From contig MFQN01000028.1 in the NCBI GenBank assembly GCA_001783065.1, positions 1-39,470 of the forward strand: a stretch of DNA of 39,470 bases. The letters are read 5' to 3'. The notes under the pieces were generated by a model, which saw only the letters and a list, made by a program, of their open reading frames with translations, made no database searches and had not been told where the DNA came from. Origin of the DNA: Candidatus Magasanikbacteria bacterium RIFCSPLOWO2_12_FULL_43_12. Its GTDB lineage: Bacteria; Patescibacteriota; Patescibacteriia; Magasanikbacterales; UBA922. A program made the translations under genes and the position numbers. Shown in pieces: positions 7,731 to 13,038 of the stretch (positions within the stretch are counted from its first letter, which is position 1; every line of letters starts with the position of its first letter).

Positions 7731-7768
7731 TTTCTGATTTACTAAACTGTGAGAGGCGCTATTTATTT

Positions 7769-8458
7769 ATGTATATTTTTCTTGACGAAAGCGGGCAATT
7801 TCATAAAAATCATTCTGACAGCTATTTTGTAATTGGTTCTTTTACAATTGGCGATACCAAGAGGACGGCAAAAAGATTCAAATCGTGGTGTCGCTCAAAG
7901 TTTCCCAAAAAAATACGTCGGCAATCCGAAATCAAGTTTTCTGATTCTGGGGTCACTGATAAATTAAGATTAAAAACCATAAAATATATCTGCAATCTTG
8001 ATGTAAGGATTAGATTTAGTTTTATAAAAAAGGAAAACATTCCATACGAATACCGCACGAAGACAAGTGTTGAGAGTGGACTTCTATATACATCAATAGT
8101 TGGTGAGACACTGGAGATGTATCTGCCGACCAATGATTTGTTGTTTCATGTTTTTTGCGATCAGCGTCCGCTCAAGGGCATAGGCAGGAGAGAATTTGTA
8201 GAAAAAATCAAAACTCACCTTTTGCCTAATTTGCCAAAAGGCGGACATGTAAAAATAGAAATGGTTGATTCTAAAGAGTATCAAAATATTCAAATTGCTG
8301 ACTGGGTGGTGGGTGGATTGGCTTGTTATTTAAATAAAAGGCATTTGGGAAAAGAAATTTTTAGTTTGTTAAAAAATAATATTATTGGCGAAGGCAAGGA
8401 GATGTTTAAGGACTATTGGGAAAATAAATATAACAAAAAACCTAATCGGCAAGATTAG
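7769..8458 (+). CDS. DUF3800 domain protein
   Basis: This 229-residue protein begins YIFLDESGQF, the hallmark of DUF3800, a family predicted to have an RNase H-like fold. Further acidic positions fit the same active-site plan: the D in FHVFCDQRP (about residue 130), the E and D of KIEMVDSKEYQNIQIADWVV, and the following WVVGG. DUF3800 genes occur mostly in accessory regions and near mobile or defence genes, but no biochemical role is firmly established. Its stop codon lies inside the right arm of a terminator hairpin, so the gene forms a single-gene unit. Neighbours on both sides are non-syntenic in character (tRNA, gene remnant), which suggests an insertion hotspot. Confidence 0.8.
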   Translation: MYIFLDESGQFHKNHSDSYFVIGSFTIGDTKRTAKRFKSWCRSKFPKKIRRQSEIKFSDSGVTDKLRLKTIKYICNLDVRIRFSFIKKENIPYEYRTKTSVESGLLYTSIVGETLEMYLPTNDLLFHVFCDQRPLKGIGRREFVEKIKTHLLPNLPKGGHVKIEMVDSKEYQNIQIADWVVGGLACYLNKRHLGKEIFSLLKNNIIGEGKEMFKDYWENKYNKKPNRQD

Positions 8459-8467
8459 GCGTTTTGT
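8441..8467 (+). terminator. Terminator overlapping the end of the DUF3800 gene
   Basis: CCTAATC (8441-8447) pairs perfectly with GATTAGG (8453-8459) around a five-base loop, followed by CGTTTTGTT. The stop codon TAG (8456-8458) is part of the stem. Confidence 0.7.
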
Positions 8468-8663
8468 TGAAGCAGCGTCTTACGGAATGTAATCTCCAGC
8501 TTAAGCCCCGAGACACTCGGGGGAACACTAAAGCACTCCATAAGTTATTATTGCATGCTTCGTTTCTATTATAAGATAATCTTTTGTGTTTGTCAAGTTA
8601 TCCACAGCATTAGATAAAAATAGTGTAAAATAAGGTAAAAAGATGGTTTAATAATATTGAATT
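8459..8663. other. Intergenic stretch with a GC hairpin and a DnaA-box sequence
   Basis: The stretch contains a perfect 7-bp stem CCCCGAG/CTCGGGG (8506-8512 with 8516-8522) without a T run. TTATCCACA (8598-8606) is the consensus DnaA box. TAAAAT at 8626-8631 is a possible -10 for the PAP2 gene. There is no coding potential. One box alone does not make an origin. Confidence 0.4.
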
Positions 8664-9194
8664 ATGCTTCTCTCAATCGACACCGTAATCAACACATTTC
8701 TCTCCTCCATCCGCACCATGCCAATGGTAGAAATATTTTTTGGCGTAACTCTGTTTGGCGAAGTTGTTACTGTCGGGTTTTTCGCTTTTTTGATTTCAAT
8801 ATTTTTGTGGCGCAAATGTTTAAAACAAGAAATTATCGCCATTTGGATGGTGTTAATCGGTAGCGCGCTTACTACTTATTTAATTAAAATTATCATTGAT
8901 CGTCCTCGGCCAATTGACGCGTTTGTGTTTGAAGATACCGCCTCTTTTCCGAGCGGGCATGCCACGGTCGCGGGAGCTTTTTACGGTTTTTTGACGTATT
9001 TGTTGTGGCGTAATTTTAAAAATACAAAATATCGCGAGCTGGTTATTATCGCTGGCGCGATATTAGTTTTCTTAATCGGCTTTAGTCGTCTTTACCTTGG
9101 CGTACACTATTTGACTGATGTGCTTGCCGGGTATTTGGTTGGGCTGTTGTGGTTTTTTGTGGGTATTAAAATTGACAGAATCACGCGCAAGTGA
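8664..9194 (+). CDS. PAP2-family membrane phosphatase
   Basis: A six-helix type membrane phosphatase of 176 residues. The three signature motifs of the PAP2/PgpB family are complete: K75 followed by RP at 81-82, PSGH at 96-99, and S141-R142 with H148 and D152. Such enzymes remove phosphate from lipid phosphates outside the cytoplasm. In a wall-building cell the likely substrate is undecaprenyl diphosphate, which would recycle the lipid carrier used by MurF-product export and the glycosyltransferase at 38583. The substrate is inferred, and phosphatidic acid or phosphatidylglycerophosphate remain possible. The last codons contain the promoter of the next small gene. Confidence 0.88.
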   Translation: MLLSIDTVINTFLSSIRTMPMVEIFFGVTLFGEVVTVGFFAFLISIFLWRKCLKQEIIAIWMVLIGSALTTYLIKIIIDRPRPIDAFVFEDTASFPSGHATVAGAFYGFLTYLLWRNFKNTKYRELVIIAGAILVFLIGFSRLYLGVHYLTDVLAGYLVGLLWFFVGIKIDRITRK

Positions 9195-9200
9195 TTTAAT
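9172..9200 (+). promoter_or_regulatory. Consensus promoter for the 69-aa gene
   Basis: TTGACA (9172-9177) and TTTAAT (9195-9200) are separated by 17 bases. The -35 is a perfect consensus and lies inside the end of the PAP2 gene. Transcription would start near 9207, just before a strong Shine-Dalgarno sequence. Confidence 0.6.
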
Positions 9201-9235
9201 ATAGATTCAAAACATGGTGAAGGGAGGAAAAAACC

Positions 9236-9445
9236 ATGGAAGGGACAGAAAAGATCTTTAGTGGGAAGAGCCGAGATGATGTCGATGCGCAGTTCAGGAG
9301 GTTCTTGGATAGCGCCCCGACCGATGTGTGGACTCTCGGTATGGAGTACAGAGAACCGGATAACGAGTCCGGACAATGGCAGTTGATTTTCAACTTCCAT
9401 ATCACCTCTGTCGAGGATCCATGCACTGTCACAGCGCGCAAGTAG
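9236..9445 (+). CDS. Hypothetical small protein, 69 aa
   Basis: I do not recognise the product, a soluble acidic protein of 69 residues (MEGTEKIFSG...). Evidence that it is real comes from its signals: a consensus promoter at 9172, a strong Shine-Dalgarno GGGAGG (9221-9226), which is rare in this window, and a downstream hairpin plus terminator at 9580. Base composition is more GC-rich than neighbouring genes. The segment DVWTLGMEY...GQWQLIFNFHI suggests two amphipathic beta strands. The layout matches that of the other small unit at 10656-11089. Confidence 0.6.
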   Translation: MEGTEKIFSGKSRDDVDAQFRRFLDSAPTDVWTLGMEYREPDNESGQWQLIFNFHITSVEDPCTVTARK

Positions 9446-9488
9446 AAAGTAGACCACATGCAGCCGGAATCTAAGGTGGCGCGACGCG

Positions 9489-9557
9489 AACCTCGCTCGC
9501 CCACCTGCTATGGGGTTGATTTTCAACTTAATAGCAGGGAGGAACGCGAGCGAGGTT
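9489..9557 (+). ncRNA. Long GC-rich hairpin downstream of the 69-aa gene
   Basis: AACCTCGCTCGC (9489-9500) pairs perfectly with GCGAGCGAGGTT (9546-9557). Inside this, CCTGCTAT (9504-9511) pairs with ATAGCAGG (9531-9538), and GTTGA (9515-9519) with TCAAC (9523-9527). The nested stem spans 69 bases and lies between the small gene and its terminator. It could be a stable RNA element, a protein-binding site or a mobile palindrome. Confidence 0.55.
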
Positions 9558-9579
9558 TAAATCGTGCTGAATGTTTAAT

Positions 9580-9598
9580 CGCCAAAAGGCGCTTTTTT
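9580..9598 (+). terminator. Terminator of the 69-aa unit
   Basis: CGCC (9580-9583), loop AAAA, GGCG (9588-9591), then C and six T. The stem is short but has a good T run. It sits at the convergent end of greA on the other strand. Confidence 0.6.
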
Positions 9599-10100
9599 AT
9601 TTTATTTCAATTATTTTGTATTCAACTTCTTTTTTATCAGCCAATTTAATTTTAATTTTCTCGCCAACTTTGTGTCCAATCAGCGCGGCGCCCAAAGGGG
9701 AGTTGTGAGAGATTATGTCTTTTCCAGGATTAGTTTCAGAAGAACCAAGTATTTGGTAAGTTTTTTCTTTGCCGCCGTTAGTAACTGTGACTGTACTGCC
9801 AATTTGAACCGCGCCGTTTTTTGATTGCGGCTCTATAATCACCGCCTGCCTCAATTGATTTTCTAAAATAAGAATTTTTTCATTAATTCCTCTCAATCTG
9901 CCCTTGGCCATTTGATATTCTACATTTTCCGAAAAGTCGCCGAGTTCGGCCAATCGCTTCACTTCTTCAGCCGCGCGCGGCCGGCTGATATTTTTTAATT
10001 TCTCCAACTTATATTTAAGTTCGTCAAATTTGTCCTTGGTTAAAAAAGGATCTAATTTCGTTTGGCTGAATTTGCCGGGTTTGCGATAGGGAATTTGCAT
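9597..10100 (-). CDS. greA: GreA-family transcription elongation factor (divergent paralogue)
   Basis: GreA/GreB proteins enter the RNA polymerase secondary channel and trigger cleavage of backtracked RNA. This 167-residue copy has the coiled-coil N-terminal domain with the acidic tip GDFSENVEY (D55 and E58 in place) and the C-terminal FKBP-like domain (SPLGAALIGHKVGEK). It has an N-terminal extension of about 15 residues, rich in basic residues. A more canonical copy with GDLSENAEY lies at 25223. Two copies in such a small gene set suggest a division of roles. A copy of the palindromic repeat lies just upstream, between it and the divergent cupin gene. Confidence 0.85.
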   Translation of the reverse strand: MQIPYRKPGKFSQTKLDPFLTKDKFDELKYKLEKLKNISRPRAAEEVKRLAELGDFSENVEYQMAKGRLRGINEKILILENQLRQAVIIEPQSKNGAVQIGSTVTVTNGGKEKTYQILGSSETNPGKDIISHNSPLGAALIGHKVGEKIKIKLADKKEVEYKIIEIK

Positions 10101-10114
10101 AAAGTTAAGACAAA

Positions 10115-10160
10115 TGGATTGCTTCGTCGGCCGACGAATGTCGGCCTCCTCGCAATGACA
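10115..10160. repeat. Dispersed palindromic repeat, copy between greA and cupin gene
   Basis: The element begins TGGATTGCTTCGTCGG and ends CCTCCTCGCAATGACA, with the internal complementary pair GCCGACGAATGTCGGC. It is the same family as the copies at 12899, 29580, 36653 and 39102. It sits between divergently transcribed genes. Confidence 0.85.
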
Positions 10161-10195
10161 AACCGCTATTGCTTATAAGTCATAAACATTATATA

Positions 10196-10633
10196 ATGAA
10201 TAAAGATGAAAAGCTAATTTTTAACTTTAATTTTATGCGCGGATTTAACACGAACATTGAGCAAGCAACAAAAGAAAACAAAGATTTTCGTAATGTGCTT
10301 TACACCGGCAAGCATAGTCAGCTAGTATTAATGTCATTAAAACCAAATGAAGAAATCGGCATGGAAGTCCATCCGGACAACGATCAGTTTTTTCGTTTTG
10401 AAACAGGCTGCGGAAAATGTATCATTGATGGAAATGAATATGAAGTGAGAGATGGTGTCGCCATAGTTGTCCCTGCCGGAGCTCAACATAATATTATAAA
10501 TGTTTCTGATTCGGAAGATTTGAAATTATACACGATTTATTCTCCGCCACACCATCAAGACGGAGTTATTCGCGCCACGAAAGCCGAAGCGGAAGCGGAT
10601 AGTCCTGAGTTTGATGGGATGACGACAGAATGA
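10196..10633 (+). CDS. Cupin-domain protein
   Basis: A single cupin barrel of about 145 residues. The first metal-binding cupin motif appears as MEVHPDNDQFFRFETGCG, with one histidine and acidic/Gln ligands. The second is PAGAQHNIINVS. This resembles small mannose-6-phosphate isomerase-like cupins, whose substrates are mostly unknown. The ATG at 10196 is preferred over one at 10169, since the earlier codons lie in repeat-flanking sequence. TATAAT at 10191-10196 overlaps the start codon itself, so that box cannot serve this start. A strong terminator follows at 10656. Confidence 0.82.
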   Translation: MNKDEKLIFNFNFMRGFNTNIEQATKENKDFRNVLYTGKHSQLVLMSLKPNEEIGMEVHPDNDQFFRFETGCGKCIIDGNEYEVRDGVAIVVPAGAQHNIINVSDSEDLKLYTIYSPPHHQDGVIRATKAEAEADSPEFDGMTTE

Positions 10634-10655
10634 TTAGACAAAATTGACTAACTTA

Positions 10656-10688
10656 AAAAACCATCGCAGATATTCCGCGATGGTTTTT
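10656..10688. terminator. Bidirectional terminator between cupin gene and 75-aa gene
   Basis: AAAAACCATCGC (10656-10667) pairs over 12 bp with GCGATGGTTTTT (10677-10688). A and T runs at both ends allow it to stop transcription from either side. It serves the cupin gene on the plus strand and the small gene on the minus strand. Confidence 0.85.
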
Positions 10689-10696
10689 ATTTTCTC

Positions 10697-10762
10697 AACT
10701 CACCCCCCCCTCTCCACAAAAGAAATAAATTTCTGCTGTGGGGAAGGAGGGGAGGGGGGGTT
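10697..10762. repeat. GC-tract palindrome
   Basis: A left arm rich in C (AACTC followed by C8 and TCTCCACA) mirrors a right arm rich in G (TGTGGGG...GGGGGGTT). At the centre is the perfect inverted repeat AGAAAT/ATTTCT (10721-10726 with 10729-10734). A similar but weaker C-rich/G-rich pair lies at 25703-25756, so this may be a second dispersed repeat type. Confidence 0.6.
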
Positions 10763-10789
10763 GTGGTGTGGGGTCACAGGTTGGATTGC

Positions 10790-11017
10790 TTACTTGAGTA
10801 TCTGGGTGCCTTTCTTGAGGATGCGGGTTTCTTTGGCAGTGAACATGTGGGGGCGTTCGTGAGGTATCTGTGTCCTCACGATGCGTGGTTCTCTCCGGTG
10901 AGTCGCGGTAGAGCCTTCGCGAGCTGTTACGATTTTGGCGAGGATTTCTCGATTGCGTTCGCGCAGGTCTTCTCCCCTCCAGCCGCGGGGCGCACCTTTT
11001 GACAGTTTTTCTATCAT
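10790..11017 (-). CDS. Hypothetical small basic protein, 75 aa
   Basis: I do not recognise this 75-residue, strongly basic, arginine-rich protein (MIEKLSKGAPRG...). It has good expression signals: a consensus promoter on the same strand at 11061-11089, and AAGGAG six bases before the ATG, one of only two strong Shine-Dalgarno sequences noticed here. It also has a small hairpin (CCGCC-TTT-GGCGG, 11031-11043) in the leader and a terminator at 10656-10688. The high positive charge would suit binding to nucleic acid or the ribosome, but this is a guess. The frame could be extended to 11113, but that would run through the promoter, so the shorter form is chosen. Confidence 0.6.
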   Translation of the reverse strand: MIEKLSKGAPRGWRGEDLRERNREILAKIVTAREGSTATHRREPRIVRTQIPHERPHMFTAKETRILKKGTQILK

Positions 11018-11060
11018 GACACACTCCTTACCGCCAAAGGCGGATTGTTGAGATGTATGA

Positions 11061-11089
11061 ATAATAGGGCAACAAATGTCCGTTGTCAA
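11061..11089 (-). promoter_or_regulatory. Consensus promoter for the 75-aa gene (minus strand)
   Basis: Read on the minus strand, TTGACA (11089-11084) and TATTAT (11066-11061) are separated by exactly 17 bases. The start site would be near 11055, giving a leader of about 38 bases. It is one of the best promoter matches in the window. Confidence 0.7.
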
Positions 11090-11096
11090 GCGTCTA

Positions 11097-11125
11097 TTGG
11101 CTTTAAGCCGCAAATCTGCTAAAAT
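11097..11125 (+). promoter_or_regulatory. Promoter of the ABC exporter gene
   Basis: TTGGCT (11097-11102) and TAAAAT (11120-11125) are separated by 17 bases, with TGC before the -10 making it extended. Transcription would start near 11132, only about eight bases before the ATG at 11140. Confidence 0.55.
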
Positions 11126-11139
11126 GTAGACAGATTTAT

Positions 11140-12897
11140 ATGAAAAATTTTACCAACTCCACTCTAAAAATCTACTGGCAACACACTATCAGACATAAAT
11201 TTCTGATGCTTTTGACTTTGTTTATGGTAGCCGGCGGCGCTTTGGTCAGCGTTGTCGTGCCGCTTTATTTAAAAAGATTTTTTGATTTGATTTCCCAGTC
11301 CGGCAGTCAGGACACAGCGAGTCTTCTGGTGGCTACTTTGCTTTCAATTTTGGGCATTGAATTGATCGGTTGGTTGTGTTGGCGCATTGCCAGTTTTTCC
11401 GCCGGATATTTGCAGTCAGGAGTTATGGCGGAATTGTCAGACACGGTTTTTAGGTATTTGCATCGCCATTCGTTGTCTTTTTTCAGTGATAATTTTATCG
11501 GTTCGCTGGTAAAAAAAGCCAATCGTTTTATTTATTCTTATGAGCGTTTGAGCGACCGTCTGTTTTGGAGTTTATTAAATCTTTTTGTCAGCGTCAGCGC
11601 GATTATTTTTGTTTTATTCACTCGCAGTGTTTTGATCGGCTCCGCGTTATTGATTTGGGTCGCGGTATTCGTAATAGTGAATATTTTTTTAATCAAGTAT
11701 CGCCTTAAATATGATTTAGTTCGGAGCCAAGCTGAATCGTCAGTGTCCGGTGATTTAGCCGACACTTTGAGCAACCACACCAATGTAAAACTATTCAACG
11801 GCTATGAACGCGAGGTCAGTACTTTTTTTGGTTTGTGTCAGAAAGTAAAAAATCTTCAACGCCGAGTTTGGAATATAGAAAATACTTTTGAGGCGATTCA
11901 GGGCTTATTGGCGATTAGCATTGAAATTGGCTTGATGTATGTTGGCGTAACTTTATGGCAAAAAAATCAGTTTACAATCGGCGATTTTGTCCTTCTGCAA
12001 AGTTATTTATTGGCGGTTTTGATGAAGATTTGGGATTTGGGCCGTCTAATGCGCGATGTTTATCACGATTTATCTGACGCGGAGGAGATGACGGAAATTT
12101 TGAATACTCCGCACGAAATTCAAGATGTTTCACGGGCAAAAGTTTTGCGCGTGCCGCGCGGCGAAATTAAATTTGAGAATGTCGTTTTTAATTACAAACA
12201 AACCCACAATGTTTTGACTGATTTTAATTTGGATATTGTGTCAAAAGAAAAAATCGCTTTAGTTGGTCCATCCGGGGCGGGTAAAACCACGGTGACGAAA
12301 ATACTTTTACGTTTATACGATATTCAGAGCGGTAAAATCAGTATTGACGGGCGGAGAATAGACCGGGTAAGCCAAGAAAGCCTGTGGGCCAATTTAAGTT
12401 TAGTGCCGCAAGATCCGATTTTATTTCACCGTTCTTTGAAAGAAAATATTCGTTATGGCCGTCCTGAAGCAACGGATAAAGAAGTTTATAAAGCGGCTAA
12501 ACTGGCGCATTGCCATGAATTTATTTCCAAATTTCCGGAAGGCTACGAAACTTTTGTGGGGGAGCGCGGCGTTAAATTATCCGGCGGCGAGCGTCAGCGG
12601 GTGGCAATCGCGCGCGCGATTCTTCATAACACGCCGATTTTAGTTTTGGATGAGGCCACTTCCAGTTTGGATTCCGAATCCGAGCGCTTGATTCAAGAAG
12701 CGTTGGATAATTTAATGCGGAATAAAACTGTTATTGTCATCGCTCATCGCTTATCAACTATAATGAAAATGGATCGGATTATTTTGATTGACGGGGGAAA
12801 AATAAAAGAAGAGGGGACGCACGATGAACTATTAGAAAAAACAGGCGGTATTTATAGAAAATTATGGCAACTGCAGGCTGGAGGATTTATTCGTTGA
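11140..12897 (+). CDS. ABC exporter, fused permease and ATPase (MsbA-like)
   Basis: A half-transporter of 585 residues, working as a dimer in the membrane. Residues 1-310 form the six-helix export domain. The ATPase domain follows with Walker A GPSGAGKTT (about residue 380), the signature LSGGERQR, Walker B ILVLDEATSSLD and the switch histidine in IAHRLS. The family exports lipids, peptides or drugs, and nothing here fixes the substrate. A promoter at 11097 gives a very short leader. The gene ends in TGA one base before a complete palindromic repeat, which separates it from the helicase gene. Confidence 0.9.
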   Translation: MKNFTNSTLKIYWQHTIRHKFLMLLTLFMVAGGALVSVVVPLYLKRFFDLISQSGSQDTASLLVATLLSILGIELIGWLCWRIASFSAGYLQSGVMAELSDTVFRYLHRHSLSFFSDNFIGSLVKKANRFIYSYERLSDRLFWSLLNLFVSVSAIIFVLFTRSVLIGSALLIWVAVFVIVNIFLIKYRLKYDLVRSQAESSVSGDLADTLSNHTNVKLFNGYEREVSTFFGLCQKVKNLQRRVWNIENTFEAIQGLLAISIEIGLMYVGVTLWQKNQFTIGDFVLLQSYLLAVLMKIWDLGRLMRDVYHDLSDAEEMTEILNTPHEIQDVSRAKVLRVPRGEIKFENVVFNYKQTHNVLTDFNLDIVSKEKIALVGPSGAGKTTVTKILLRLYDIQSGKISIDGRRIDRVSQESLWANLSLVPQDPILFHRSLKENIRYGRPEATDKEVYKAAKLAHCHEFISKFPEGYETFVGERGVKLSGGERQRVAIARAILHNTPILVLDEATSSLDSESERLIQEALDNLMRNKTVIVIAHRLSTIMKMDRIILIDGGKIKEEGTHDELLEKTGGIYRKLWQLQAGGFIR

Positions 12898-12898
12898 T

Positions 12899-12991
12899 TG
12901 TCATTGCGAGCCTTCGCAGGCGAAGCAATCCACATTCGTCAACCGTTGACGACTGGATTGCTTCGTCGTCTGCGGACTCCTCGCAATGACA
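12899..12991. repeat. Complete palindromic repeat, head-to-head pair
   Basis: The 93-bp element begins TGTCATTGCGAG and ends with its exact complement CTCGCAATGACA. Each half contains GCGAAGCAATCC or its complement GGATTGCTTCGTC, so it looks like two inverted single units. The helicase frame can be extended in translation through it, but that is not a natural protein start. Confidence 0.9.
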
Positions 12992-13038
12992 GCGGTTATT
13001 GCATATCAGAAAGCACAGCAAAAACAGAATCTTTATAT

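Noticed and set aside
9458-9649. Open frame of 63 codons overlapping the long hairpin
   Set aside because: It is created by the palindrome and terminator sequence, has no ribosome binding site, and runs into the convergent greA gene.
10644-11002. Plus-strand open frames opposite the 75-aa gene
   Set aside because: They run through a terminator and a GC-tract palindrome. Promoter and Shine-Dalgarno signals support the minus strand instead.
12898-13038. 47-residue N-terminal extension of the helicase
   Set aside because: These codons lie in the palindromic repeat and the short gap after it. The conserved helicase start MNQLNPSQLKAV begins at 13039.
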